Numbered from the stretch's first letter, positions 14,090 through 21,631 are shown. The stretch is DNA of 64,000 nt from Rapana venosa (GCA_028751875.1 CM054145.1:45003754-45067753); one strand, 5' to 3'. A program made the numbers and translations. The notes: a model not told the origin generated them from the sequence alone.

Positions 14090-14425
14090 TGTGCAAGCAA
14101 GCGAAAGAAGGCAGGTCGGCTCTGGCGTCCAAAGTCCAAAGGGCAACAGCCTTTTGCCCTCAGTTTTCGTGCTACTTCTTTCCAGTCATCAGGCACAACT
14201 TGGTCTATCGAAAAAAAAAATCATTACTGGGTCGAAATCAATATAATACTGAACGGATGAATGACCAAAGCTCTTGCTTTGTGCACAGGTCATGTTCGAC
14301 AACAAAGCATTTGACCCGCAACTGATTTGTTTGCTTCATTGCTCAGAAGCAGACGACATTAGCCTAATGAACAAGCACACTGCCATGGCAGCATGGTTTT
14401 TATTATCTTACCTGTGCAAGGACAT
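599..14425 (-). CDS. ACACA: Acetyl-CoA carboxylase, N-terminal part (biotin carboxylase region), seven coding exons, continues beyond the left edge
   Basis: Cytosolic, biotin-dependent enzyme that carboxylates acetyl-CoA to malonyl-CoA, the committed step of fatty-acid synthesis. Joined coding exons are 14425-14412, 10673-10562, 9975-9837, 5283-5174, 2992-2911, 1596-1277 and 808-599: 987 nt, 329 codons, in phase at every junction, all introns GT-AG. The protein follows animal ACC closely: [30 protein letters not shown] segment, [16 protein letters not shown], the ATP-grasp glycine loop [15 protein letters not shown] near residues 232-246, and RHLEVQ plus [15 protein letters not shown]. The catalytic end of the biotin carboxylase domain, BCCP and carboxyltransferase lie off the window. 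The product is N-terminally short: the start lies 8 residues before the Ser matching the human AMPK site (SMSG). An in-frame TGA three codons upstream supports this start; an alternative upstream first exon could give a longer isoform. ACACA versus ACACB cannot be separated here. Identity is very secure. Confidence 0.95.
943..1277 (-). repeat. Three-unit tandem repeat abutting the ACC exon 6 donor
   Basis: Units of about 70-75 bp at roughly 943-1013, 1024-1091 and 1205-1277 share TTTACACCTTC, CACTTTACACAA and ACATGATCATTTC. About 110 bp of other sequence separates the last two. The unit touching exon 6 contains its donor (CAG then GTGAGA on the minus strand). The equivalent spots in the other two units read GTAAGA and GTAGGA. 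Confidence 0.7.
1277..1596 (-). CDS. ACACA: ACC coding exon 6
   Basis: 320 nt, codons 153-259. It contains [27 protein letters not shown] and the ATP-grasp loop [12 protein letters not shown]. The segment after WSGSG is the least conserved part. The donor GTGAGA sits at the edge of a tandem repeat whose other copies also carry donor-like GT sequences. Confidence 0.96.
1950..2056 (-). repeat. SINE tail B fragment
   Basis: Carries the recurring tail module. The plus strand shows CTCAGCTAGAGG, GTTCACCAGTGGTGAGA and AAGCTGCATTCTGACTT. About a dozen copies lie in this window, several attached to SINE heads, which gives the orientation. Confidence 0.6.
2540..2640 (-). repeat. SINE tail B fragment
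   Basis: Same tail module: CCTCGGCTAGAG, TTCATCAATGGTGAGA, then AAGGCAGCCACCTTCCAAC. The stretch 2057-2539 between the two fragments is A-rich and shows no exon. Confidence 0.55.
2681..2909 (+). repeat. tRNA-headed SINE with tail B, ending at the ACC exon 5 donor
   Basis: The head reads CAGCCTAGCGGTTAGAACG (A-box-like), followed by a short middle. Tail B follows (AATCTCACCACTGGTGAACC, CTAGCCGAGGAAC) and then an A-rich end. The end runs into the ACC exon 5 donor at 2910-2909, so the SINE lies antisense to ACC directly beside a splice site. Confidence 0.65.
2911..2992 (-). CDS. ACACA: ACC coding exon 5
   Basis: 82 nt, codons 126-152, reading [19 protein letters not shown] then HKNGIQFI. The acceptor is CTTTCCAG. 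The donor GTAATT is followed within a few bases by the antisense tail of a SINE (2681-2909). Confidence 0.96.
3362..3447. repeat. (CA)n microsatellite
   Basis: Over 40 bp of uninterrupted CA, then interrupted CA. On either side, three diverged copies of a motif (about 3070, 3449 and 3532) share TTGAGACA, ACACTGTAAAA and TGACAGAC. Nothing coding in 3000-3710. Confidence 0.85.
3712..4140 (-). repeat. Full-length SINE, family A (tRNA head, core, tail A)
   Basis: Read on the minus strand. The tRNA-like head has GGCAGGATGGTTAAGAC as A-box and GGGTTTGATTCCC as B-box. The core has GGATGAGACTATAAACC and GGCCCCGTGTGCGAACG. A middle with GTGCTTATTCCATTATCC follows, then tail A (GCGCTTTGATTTG, TTCAGCGCTATA) ending in (ATT)n. 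About 430 bp, the best family A copy here. Confidence 0.8.
4369..4470. repeat. (GT)n microsatellite
   Basis: About 55 bp of GT repeats followed by (GTTT)n. Open frames through it are low-complexity artefacts. Confidence 0.9.
4500..4675 (-). repeat. Partial SINE family A
   Basis: Shares GATAATGGAATAAGCAC, CATCTGTTCCCACC and GCGCAAGATGTTCTGCAT with the full-length copy. Both the tail and the head are missing. Confidence 0.75.
4808..5098 (+). repeat. SINE family A, core to tail A
   Basis: Runs from GGATGAGACTATAAACCA through CACATGAGTGCTTATTCC to TTCAGCGCTATATAAATTCC and an (ATT)n end. The tRNA head is missing or unrecognisable. Confidence 0.78.
5174..5283 (-). CDS. ACACA: ACC coding exon 4
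   Basis: 110 nt, codons 89-125, with [11 protein letters not shown] and [17 protein letters not shown]. The acceptor (TTATCACAG) is the last of four tandem copies of a 37-bp unit; the donor is GTAAGT. Confidence 0.96.
5280..5429 (-). repeat. 37-bp tandem repeat, four copies, including the ACC exon 4 acceptor
   Basis: Units start at 5280, 5317, 5354 and 5391, almost identical. Each carries, on the minus strand, GCTGTGTTATCACAG followed by AATAC, which is the exon 4 acceptor and first exon bases. Only the first unit joins the real exon. The near-identity points to recent expansion. Confidence 0.92.
5505..6150. repeat. A/C-rich, T- and G-poor low-complexity tract in ACC intron
   Basis: About 650 bp of the plus strand is built almost wholly from A and C (AACAAAC-, ACCAACAA-type words), ending in (CCA)n at 6110-6133. 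It yields long but meaningless minus-strand frames rich in Phe, Leu, Cys and Val. No exon is visible. Confidence 0.7.
6706..6957 (+). repeat. SINE family A, core to tail A
   Basis: GGATGAGACTATAAACC, GCGAACGCATGCAGAAC, then GAGCGCTTTGATTTGTTG and TTCAGCGCTATGTAAATTCC, ending in (ATT)n. The middle section is shortened. Confidence 0.78.
7041..8857 (-). pseudogene. Dead jockey/CR1-like LINE, reverse transcriptase remnant
   Basis: Minus-strand frames carry reverse transcriptase blocks in order: [10 protein letters not shown] with [17 protein letters not shown] (8244-8429), [11 protein letters not shown] and [14 protein letters not shown] (7906-8247), then the catalytic box and [14 protein letters not shown] (7121-7870). 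The catalytic box reads FAGDTT where FADD is expected, so a metal-binding Asp is lost. Frameshifts and stops separate the pieces, and the 5' end (endonuclease) is missing. It lies in ACC intron 3 in the same orientation as ACC. The clade call rests on motif style only. Confidence 0.85.
9229..9320. repeat. (CA)n-rich tract
   Basis: Interrupted CA/CACG repeats. The stretch 8860-9228 shows nothing recognisable. Confidence 0.8.
9421..9590 (-). repeat. Partial SINE family A
   Basis: GAGGATAATGGAATAAGCAC, GTCATCTGTTCCCACTGG and GTGCGCAAGATGTT match the family; the copy ends inside the core. The stretch 9591-9836 is plain intron. Confidence 0.75.
9837..9975 (-). CDS. ACACA: ACC coding exon 3
   Basis: 139 nt, codons 43-88 plus one base. 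It reads [16 protein letters not shown] through [14 protein letters not shown], nearly identical to animal ACC at the start of the biotin carboxylase domain. Acceptor CAAACAG and donor GTAAAT are canonical. Confidence 0.96.
10219..10335. repeat. (GT)n and (GCAT)n tract
   Basis: GT repeats pass into overlapping GCATGCAT palindromic words. Open frames through it are artefacts. Confidence 0.85.
10562..10673 (-). CDS. ACACA: ACC coding exon 2
   Basis: 112 nt, completing codons 5-42. It holds the SMSG motif that aligns with the human AMPK-regulated serine, then [19 protein letters not shown]. Arg at -4 and Leu at +4 around the serine fit the AMPK pattern, but -5 is His where human has Ile. Flanked by AG (ATTGCAG) and GTACTG. 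Confidence 0.93.
10770..11170 (+). repeat. SINE body D interrupted in its head by a fragment of repeat C
   Basis: The D head begins GCCGAGTGGTTAAGAGCATT. A roughly 130-bp piece of repeat C follows (GCTCAGACAACAACTATTG to GTGCATCTGACTTAGG, about 10797-10925). The D head and body then resume at AAGCATTGACTTCAATCCC and run to about 11170. The order implies C landed in an older D copy. Confidence 0.6.
11275..11400 (+). repeat. Repeat C, 3' half
   Basis: Shares AAACAAAGAGAGTGACAGAAAA, split here as AAACAAAGAGAG and TGACAGAAAA, plus GGTGGGGATGCTATTT with copies at 44.3, 48.3 and 61.2 kb. Confidence 0.6.
11569..11820. repeat. Poly-C tract followed by (GAT)n / (GCT)n repeats
   Basis: 21 consecutive C at 11569-11589. 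Trinucleotide GAT and CTG arrays follow, interleaved with three copies of ATATTTTACTTC (about 11683, 11717 and 11802). Confidence 0.85.
11873..12262. repeat. Compound (GT)n, (GA)n/(GACA)n and (CA)n tract
   Basis: GT, purine-rich GAGA/GACAGA and CA segments in series. Nothing coding in 11441-12716. Confidence 0.85.
12717..13490. repeat. Tandem segmental duplication of about 384 bp in ACC intron 1
   Basis: Copy 1 starts near 12717 and copy 2 near 13100. Both share, in order, AGTTTAACTT, CTTTGGGTTGATGA, TTTACTACTTATAA, ATGCAAGCATGCACACACC, CATTCATGATAGATTATAG and CTTCCCTCCGCCATCTCAC, ending in CA/CT tracts. CA blocks differ in length. Confidence 0.85.
13952..14092. repeat. (GA)n facing (CT)n(CA)n, hairpin-prone
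   Basis: About 35 bp of GA (13952-13986) is followed 48 bp later by about 35 bp of CT (14034-14068), then CA. The two tracts are complementary and could fold back. Nothing coding in 13491-14411. Confidence 0.85.
14412..14425 (-). CDS. ACACA: ACC coding exon 1 (14 nt, start codon)
   Basis: ATG at 14425-14423 reads MSLH plus two bases of Arg, then donor GTAAGA. An A at -3 gives a fair start context. An in-frame TGA three codons upstream closes the frame within this exon. Two more ATGs lie upstream: 14435 (out of frame, weak C at -3) and 14476 (a five-codon uORF). Confidence 0.75.
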
Positions 14426-14461
14426 GCTGTTTCATTAGTAGTTCCAAACAATCTGCTGTTG

Positions 14462-14476
14462 TTAGAGTGTTGCCAT
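14462..14476 (-). promoter_or_regulatory. Short uORF in ACC leader
   Basis: ATG-GCA-ACA-CTC-TAA lies 37 nt before the proposed ACC start codon, in the presumed 5' UTR. It could dampen translation if the transcript includes it. The transcription start is unknown. Confidence 0.35.
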
Positions 14477-14603
14477 GCAGCAGATATTTCGCCGGAATAT
14501 TCGCTCACCCTAAAAATCAATCAACTTGAGTTCCCTATAACTTGCTGCACCAGCATGCTTTCTAGTGTTTGAAAACTGTACTGTCAGCCTCGTTCCTCTT
14601 TTC

Positions 14604-14648
14604 ATCTTCCGGGTCAAGGTAAGCACGTGGAGAACACGCCCACCCCAT
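14604..14648 (-). promoter_or_regulatory. Candidate ACC promoter motifs: E-box, ETS site, GC/KLF-type box
   Basis: Palindromic CACGTG is at 14624-14629. CCGGAAG (ETS-like) on the minus strand is near 14606-14612, and GGGTGGGCGTG (KLF/GC-box-like) is near 14635-14646. They cluster 180-225 bp upstream of the ACC start codon. ACC genes are classically controlled by E-box factors (USF, SREBP, ChREBP); assigning any of these here is inference. Confidence 0.35.
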
Positions 14649-14765
14649 GCACGAGATACCTACTTTCTCTTTCACGGAGGGGGTTTACGCCTGGGTGTTT
14701 TATTACAACTAAAGATATGACTCGATATTGCAACGAAACTTGATAGTCCCATCAAAAGATTGTCT

Positions 14766-14766
<1 letters not shown>

Positions 14767-14832
<66 letters not shown>
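14767..14832. repeat. (CT)n microsatellite
   Basis: About 66 bp of pure CT just upstream of the ACC leader region. Confidence 0.95.
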
Positions 14833-14834
<2 letters not shown>

Positions 14835-14852
14835 GTGTTGGGTTATTAAGAT

Positions 14853-14935
14853 GCATCCCTACGGGCGGGGACTGGATGTAAAAAAGCACATGAGTGCTTA
14901 TTCATTATCCTCGAAATAAAAGAATTTGTCATTGT
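14853..14935 (+). repeat. SINE 3' fragment with TTGTCA tail
   Basis: GGGGACTGGATGTAAAAAAG, CACATGAGTGCTTATTC and TTATCCTCGAAATAAAAG are the family A middle. Here it ends in TTTGTCATTGTCATT and a CT tract instead of tail A. Confidence 0.75.
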
Positions 14936-14938
14936 CAT

Positions 14939-14988
14939 TCTCTCTCTCTCTCTCTCTCGCTCGAGAGCTCGAGAGAGAGAGAGAGAGC
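14939..14988. repeat. (CT)n-(GA)n inverted tract
   Basis: CT repeats, a GCTCGAGAGCTCGAG core, then GA repeats: an imperfect palindrome directly after a SINE end. Confidence 0.85.
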
Positions 14989-15344
14989 AAAACAGGAGGT
15001 TAGGCATATTGTGAGTTAGGTTTTTCACGTGTTGGAAAGAGCATGAGTTACCGGATCAGACGGAATGTAGGGACAGGAAGCCCTGTCACAGACTCGGTGT
15101 TTAAATGATGTTTGTGGTTGTTGTTACCCTCCCCCCTCCCTTTCCCCATTAGCAATGGGCGAAAGTGTTAGGCACCAATTCATCTGAATCGTAATGTAAA
15201 ACACTTCACCATGTCGTGGAATCCATGCCATGTCGACCATTTGGGCTGTAGAAATGATACATCTGTATTTCTGAAAATACGTGTTTTGTGCCCAGTCCCC
15301 TTCCCACTGTCCCCTTGTAAATGGGCTTTAACAGCTTATTACAA

Positions 15345-15400
15345 TAAAATATTGTCATTGTCATTGTCATTGTCATTGTCTCTCTCTCTCTCTCTCTCTG
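15345..15400. repeat. (TTGTCA)n followed by (CT)n
   Basis: An AATAAAATATTGTCA start, several TTGTCA units, then CT repeats. This matches the tails of the SINE fragments at 14.9 and 18.9 kb. A short G run follows at 15414-15427. Confidence 0.8.
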
Positions 15401-15499
15401 ATTTTAGTGGGTGAGGGGGGGGGGGGGTAGATATTTTTTCCGTATACTGTGTGAGTGCGTATTGGCATGGGCTTTATTTTATTGTATTATCATATATAT

Positions 15500-15536
15500 C
15501 CCTAAGGGCAGGTACTGGATGTAAAAAAAAAAGTAC
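15500..15536 (+). repeat. SINE fragment, left half, split by the LINE at 15537-18878
   Basis: GGCAGGTACTGGATGTAAAA matches the family A middle. It stops at the LINE insertion and resumes at 18879, with AAAGTAC on both sides. Confidence 0.7.
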
Positions 15537-15915
15537 TCACTCACTCACTCACTCAGTCCCATGTCCCAAAGGACGTAGGGGGGACATGAGAGAAGACGAA
15601 ACAGAGATCTTTTTCCATGCTTCACAATCCTGTGTGGCTAGTAGAAGGTGTTACAGGGGTTGGGCGGTCCAGTCTTTGATGTTGTCAACCCATGATTTCT
15701 TTTGGCGGCCTCTTCTTCTCTTGCCTTCAATGTTCCCTGCAAGATGGTTTTTGCTAAGGTGTTGTTGTGTCTTGTGGTGTGACCAAACCACATCAGTCTT
15801 CTCCTCTTTATGGTGGAGAGCAGAGGTTCTTGGGGCCCACAAGCTTTTTGATTTCTTCTTTCACATAGTTGTTGGTCTTGTGTTCTTTGTATGATATTTT
15901 GAGGAGTCTTCTGTG

Positions 15916-16992
15916 TTACTTGTTCTCGAATGCTTGGATTCTCCTCTCTAGCTCTGCTGACAGGGTCCATGATCCACAGCCATATAGGAGGATATATATC
16001 ACAAGGGATTTGTAGAGGTGATATTTGGTGCAGAAGCTGATGTTGTTGCTTCTGATGATCCTCTCAAGTCTGGCTAGAGCAGATGTTGCTGTGTCAATGC
16101 GAGCTTTCACTTCATTGTTTGATGTGCCATCTTTTGTTAGGATGGAGCCTAAGTATTTGAATTGGCTCACCTCTTCCAGTATTTCTCCATTCATCTTTAT
16201 TTCCGTTCTGTCATTACTTGCGCTGTTGACCATGATCTTTGATTTCTCTGTACTGACCTCCATGCCGTATGCGCTCGCTCGATCTGATAGACTATCTGTG
16301 AGGTTTAGCAGTTCTTGTTTGCTGCCGCCCATGAGGTCAATGTCATCTGCAAATCTGAGGTTGCAAAGGGGTCTTCCACCAATGGATATGGAAGTGTGGT
16401 GGTTTTGCAGTGTCTCTGTCATGATGTTTTCGAGGAAGAGGTTGAAAAGTACAGGTGAGAGAAGGCAGCCCTGACGGACCCCAACCGTAGTCTTGAAGAA
16501 CTCGCCCATGTGATTGTTCATGAAAACTGCACTTCTTTCGTTCTTGAACAGTGCCTTGATGACTTCAATGAGGCAGTTGTCAATGTTGAAGTGCCTGAGT
16601 ACTTGCCAGAGGCCGTCATGCCATACCCTGTCAAAGGCCTTTTTGAAGTCTATGAAATTGTGATACAAGTCTTTTTGGTGTTGGAGATGTTTCTCTATCA
16701 GAATTCTCAGATTGAAAATTTGTTCCATTGTGCTTTGTTTTGTTCTAAAGCCGGCTTGTTCTTCTGCCAGGAGTTTTTCCGCTTGGTTTTTCAGTCTGTT
16801 GAGGACTACTCGCAGCATGATCTTGCTAGGATGGCTTATGAGACTGATGGTTCTGTAGTTCTGGCATTGCTTGAGGTTTCCTTTCTTTGGTAGGGGTATT
16901 ACAAGAGACTGTCCATTCTTCTGGCCATTCTTTGGTGTCAAGAATCTTCTGACAAAGTTCTGTGAATCGCCTTGCTGTTTCATTCCCTCCAT
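15916..16992 (-). pseudogene. LINE reverse transcriptase domain
   Basis: 358-codon frame with LVIPLPKKGN, EEQAGFRTKQST, NFIDFKKAFDRVWHDGLW, GVRQGCLLSPVLFNLF, the catalytic LRFADDIDLMGG box and FKYLGSILTKDGT. All key reverse transcriptase blocks are present. Upstream thumb and linker pieces lie in other frames (16826-17047, 17106-17489). Confidence 0.88.
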
Positions 16993-17793
16993 TTTTTATG
17001 AGTTCAGCTGGGATGTTATCGGTTCCATGGGACTTTCCCTTCTTCAATTGTTTAATAGCTGTGTCTACTTCACACCTTAGTATTGGTGGGTCTTTATCTT
17101 GGTGTTCAGGAGTTTTTTTCAGAAACTATGTTGGTATCTGGGCGTAGTGGGTAGTTATACAATCCCTCACAGTATTCCGTCCAGCGTTGGAGGATGGCAT
17201 TGCTTTCCGTTAAAAGATTTCCTTCTTTGTCTCCAATAACAGAGGCTTTAGGCTGTGTGGTTTTTGTTAGTGATTTCAGAGTGTCGTAAGCTGTTTTGCT
17301 GTTTCCCTTGGCCATTCCAACTTCGATGCTGTGGCATTGTTCTTCTATCCACGCTTCTTTGGCTTCTCTCATCTTTTTCCTCACTTCTCTGTGGCTAATC
17401 CTGTATTTGTTGTTGGCTTCTTGACTTGTGAACTTTTGTTTCTTAAGCTCTCTTCTTTTGTCGCAGAGGTCAAGAACCTCATTTGTCACCCAGGGTTGTT
17501 TCTTTGTTCTGCTTCTTCCTAATGTTTATTCTGCTGCTGTCATTAGCACTTCTTTGATGTTGTTGGCTAGTGTGTCCACATCATTGTCGATGGCTGTGAG
17601 TGCGGCGAACTTTCCTCCAATGTTGGCTTGGAAGATCTCAACCACTGTTGGGTCTTTGAGTTTTCCAGATCAAATCTTATGCGTGGGTTTTTTGGCTGTT
17701 GTTTTGCTTTCAGTTTCAGCTTGATGGTGGTAAGTACAGGGTCGTGGTCACTGCCAATGTCAGCTCCTGGGAATGTTCTTGTGTTTGCCTTGT

Positions 17794-18651
17794 TTATGCT
17801 GGATTTGAATCTTTGGGTGACAGAATGTAGTCAATTTGATTGTGAATCAGACCATTCGGTGAGTGCCAAGTTGATGTTCTAGATGGCTTGTGAGGATGGA
17901 GTGTGTTTGCCAGAGTTAGTTTGTGCTTCTTTGCGAATTGCAGCAGCCGCTGTCCTCTTTCATTTGTTTCTCCTAGTCCAAAGCGTCCTGTGGTTCCAGC
18001 CCAGGTGTCATAGGCATCAGGTCCCACCTTAGCATTCCAGTCGCCTTCCACAATAAGACTGTCTTTTTTGGGCGTTTTGGAGATGACGTTTTCAAGTTGT
18101 TCATAGAATTCTTCTATCTGGTCATCATCGTAGTCAGATGTTGGAGCATATACTTGGATGATGGTGAGTTTCTGGGGTTTTGCAGAAACTCTGATTGAGA
18201 TGAGTCTGCTGGATACTGGTGTGCAGCTGACGATGCTTGACACAATCTCTTTCCTGACAATGAAGCCTACTCCATGTTGATGTAGTTTCTCTTCTCCACT
18301 GTACCATATCTTGTGGCCGTCTTGCGTGATTGTTTCTCCGAAGCCAGTCCATCTGACTTCCGCAAGCCCCAGGATGTCCCATTTATATCTTTTTAGTTCA
18401 TGTGTGAGTTCCTGTACTCTTCCTGTTTGGTATAGAGTCCTCACATTCCATGTTCCGATGGTTACTCCTTTATTTGGAAGCTTTAGAGTTGGTTCTTCTC
18501 CAGTAGCGCACTTGTCACTCCCACCCTGGAGGCTTGCAGTGGGTAGTGCGGTCGTTTTTGATCCGGGCCTCGACCAATCCGGCATGTTTTTCTGTTTTGT
18601 TTTTCTCATCATGTCCTTGCAGTGGGCTTGAGGAAGCTTGGTGGCGCCCAT
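17794..18651 (-). pseudogene. LINE endonuclease domain (APE-like)
   Basis: Frame with TIGTWNVRTLYQTGRV, LGLAEVRWTG, IIQVYAPTSDYDDDQIEEFY, IVEGDWNAKVG and QIDYILS, the conserved blocks of apurinic-type LINE endonucleases, including the catalytic Glu and Asn-containing motifs. It nicks target DNA for retrotransposition. The link to the reverse transcriptase is interrupted, so it is treated as part of an inactive element. Confidence 0.85.
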
Positions 18652-18878
18652 CTCCTCTCCAAGACTCCTACTGGTGAGTAAGAAATCACCAGCCCCTCAC
18701 AACGTTTTGCCCGCCAGTAAAAGCGGTTACGGGGTGTGGGTGGGTTAAGGACCCGGACCCAGAAGTGAGAGTTGAGTGCCAAGTGAGGACCAGTGCCCCG
18801 TCCATCCCAGGGATGCTACTGCCAGGTTTACAAAGGTACCACCTCTCCTTAAGCACACCACACACCCCAAGTACATGG

Positions 18879-18927
18879 AAAGTACATGGGTGCTTATTCA
18901 TTATCCTCGAAAGAAAAGAATTTGTCA

Positions 18928-18935
<8 letters not shown>
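18879..18935 (+). repeat. SINE fragment, right half
   Basis: Resumes the interrupted SINE: GTACATGGGTGCTTATTC, TTATCCTCGAAAGAAAAG and a TTTGTCAGTCATT tail. Confidence 0.7.

Positions 18936-18992
<57 letters not shown>
18936..18992. repeat. (CT)n microsatellite at a SINE end
   Basis: CT tract directly following the SINE TTGTCA tail. Confidence 0.9.
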
Positions 18993-19059
18993 GATTTATT
19001 TTCTTTGAATCACAGGTTGAATTTGTTGTTGTTGTAGTCCCTTATATACATTTTTCTGT

Positions 19060-19160
19060 TTGTGTTCCTCAGCTAGAGCTTCAATGTTCATCAATGGCGT
19101 GATTTTGTGCATGGGACCGTTGGCCCACCACTGATTAAGGTAGCCCACTGAGCTATGGTT
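19060..19160 (-). repeat. SINE tail B fragment
   Basis: CTCAGCTAGAGCTTCAATG and TTCATCAATGGCGTGATTTTG on the plus strand. Confidence 0.55.
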
Positions 19161-19189
19161 ATAGGATGTTTTTTAATTTATGTATTTAT

Positions 19190-19545
19190 TATTTTATTTC
19201 GAGGATAATGGAATAAGCATTCATGTGCTTTTAAAAAAAAATCCAGTCCCCGTGTGTATGCAGTTTTTTTTGGGTCAATGTTGTCATCCATTCCCACCGG
19301 CACACAATGGCCTACTCTTCCGAAAAGCGGAACAGATTTTTAACGTGTGCGCAAGATGTTCTGCGTGCATTCGCACACGGGACCTCGGTTTAGAGTTTCA
19401 TCCGAAGGACTTTTGGGGAGAGTGGAGTCGGCACTGTTGTTAACTCCAGAGGGGAAAATCCTCTTCAACGAGATTCGAATCGGGGTCAGCAGATCACGAA
19501 TACATCACTCTAACCACCAGGCTATCCCGTCCCTGTGTCTGTGAG
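19190..19545 (-). repeat. SINE family A with a different tRNA-like head
   Basis: On the minus strand the head reads GATAGCCTGGTGGTTAGAG and GATTCGAATCTCG, unlike the head at 4.1 kb. The core and middle match family A (TTATTCCATTATCCTCG). This shows the core combined with more than one head. The stretch 19546-20329 has no recognisable gene. Confidence 0.75.
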
Positions 19546-20329
19546 GTAACCACACTCGGATTCATCTGTACAGGGGGGGAAACACATCCACTATCAAAAA
19601 GGGTTATTGGCCCAGGCCAAAAGCTACTGATGAAACCAAAGAGCTGTGACATAGTACATACTCCCTGCCAGCATTAACAACAGAGTTATAACATCTAGTT
19701 ATAATTAGGGTTCGTGACGAGCTAACATTAAGTTGTCATATTTTAGGGGGAGTATAACAACAACAATAACCACTACAACAACAAAATACAGCTGAGACTC
19801 TTTCATTTAATTTCATATTGTTTATTATCACCCACACACCCGCCCCCACCCTACCCTCACCGACCTCAGAGGCAAATCAGGGCTTTTCACTCCTTCAGTT
19901 CCAGGAACTCACATCAATTCAAGTTCAAAATCGACGCCTCAGAGTCCCCTCAAATAGCCAACACTGTCATTCTGGGGAAAAAAAGTCACATGAAAATGGC
20001 ATACTACCTTCATTACTTCAGTCCTTAAGCCTAATAAAACCAGACCGTGCTGACGATACCAGCCATGATCCCTTACTTATATATTTTTTTTAAAAGGCAG
20101 AAAAAAAGATTATTAACTTTCCAAACTAAACAAATACATGAAATGCCATAACAAACAAACAAACAAGCAAACAAAAACAATCACCAAAAAACCAAACCCC
20201 AACACATCCACAAAAGTCACAATGTTCAAGTAACACTGCGGGAGAAATATCCTGTGCCCATCTCAGTGTTAATTTCACTACCTAGTCGCCAGAATGGACA
20301 AACTGTCTGTCGAGAGAAAAGATTAATGT

Positions 20330-20520
20330 TGTCAGGTTCTCCTGAAAAAAAGCAGGAGAATGGACTGACAGACAAAAAAAGCAAAGAGAGAGAGAGATAA
20401 GATAGAACGATATATGAAAAGACAGAAACACAGAAAGTGATAGAGAAGGGGACATTTCTTGCGCCCAATTTCCAGAAAGTGGGGATACTAAACTGATAGT
20501 CCGTGGCATCCCTCAGGGGG
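20330..20520 (+). repeat. Repeat C, partial
   Basis: AAAAGCAGGAGAATGGAC, GAAAGTGATAGAGAAGGGG, AATTTCCAGAAAGTGGGGAT and GGCATCCCTCAGGGGG match the other C copies. The stretch 20521-21298 is AT-rich, without features I can name. Confidence 0.6.
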
Positions 20521-21298
20521 TAGAACTCGGACTGGGCTTAGCTGTACTCGCAATACTCCATTGACAAGCTATGTCAAAACAACCAAAAAGACAAAAACAA
20601 AACAACAAAACACCGCAACACCTCCCACGAAAAGTCACAGCTGGCCTTATGTTTTCTTGTTCTCCATATAGGCCCAACTCATCGGTGCAACAGTAGGCTA
20701 TAGTTTAGAGTAAGCACACACACACACAAGAGTAGCACAACTGGCACATAAAATATTGATACATAGGGCAACATACCAGACATGACGTATGAGCAATAAG
20801 ACTTACAAGAGACAACATTTATAACGACACCCGACTAAACCCCCCCCCCCAAAAAAAACAACAACAACAACAAAAAAACAAAAAAACTTTATAAAAAAAA
20901 GTGACAATTAAAAAAGCCTTTTGTTTTGGTTCACAATATTTATTTATAGCCTCCTCAGTCATTCCAAATATAGGATAGATATTACCAAATTACCACATAT
21001 TATAAGATACACACACTACAGATATTTTCGTCTAATATCACTTTAAGTGAACAGACCTAAAATTGAAGACACACTACAGATATGTTATCCGAGCAAACAC
21101 TTGCTGAAATTCCCACGTAACCTTGTCACTCTTGACAACACAAAACCTTGAGGGCTTATCTACACAGGTAGGCCACAGAAAGGATCTTAGACGCAAACCT
21201 CTTGACAGGACACAACTTTGCATCTTGACTGATCGATTAGCAGTTTATCTGGTCAGATGACCAGCGCTCGTGGCTGCTTTTAGGGGGCTTGTGTTTGT

Positions 21299-21299
21299 G

Positions 21300-21349
<50 letters not shown>
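21299..21349. repeat. (GT)n microsatellite
   Basis: About 50 bp of GT. Confidence 0.93.
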
Positions 21350-21351
<2 letters not shown>

Positions 21352-21361
21352 ATTTATTTTT

Positions 21362-21589
21362 AAAATTCTTTTATATCGAGGATAATGGAATAAGCACTGA
21401 TGTGCTTTTTTTTTTTTTTTTACATCCAGTCCCCGTGTGTATGCGGTTTTTTTTGGTAAATTTTGTCATCTGTTCCCACCGGCACACATTGGCCTACTCT
21501 TTCAAAGCGGAACAGGATTCAACATTTGCGCAAGATGTTCTGCATGCGTTTGCACACGGGGCCTCGGTTTATGGTCTCATCCGAAGGAC

Positions 21590-21592
<3 letters not shown>
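21362..21592 (-). repeat. SINE family A, core and middle
   Basis: ATCGAGGATAATGGAATAAG through TGTTCCCACCGGCACAC to GGTCTCATCCGAAGGACA. (GT)n tracts lie on both sides. Confidence 0.78.

Positions 21593-21593
<1 letters not shown>

Positions 21594-21631
<38 letters not shown>

Larger units (their letters stand above)
15537..18878 (-). mobile_element. Nearly complete RTE-like LINE with 7-bp target duplication and (TGAG)n tail
   Basis: About 3.3 kb, minus strand. It holds an APE-type endonuclease (17794-18651) and a reverse transcriptase (15916-16992), plus a C-terminal basic segment with the RRRLMWFGH motif (15638-15842). The 3' end is a run of TGAG units. AAAGTAC at 15530-15536 and 18879-18885 is a probable target-site duplication; removing the element rejoins a SINE. 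A stop near 17525 and frame breaks near 17110 and 16990 make it non-autonomous, although the catalytic FADD box is intact. The RTE assignment rests on architecture and motif style. Confidence 0.88.
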
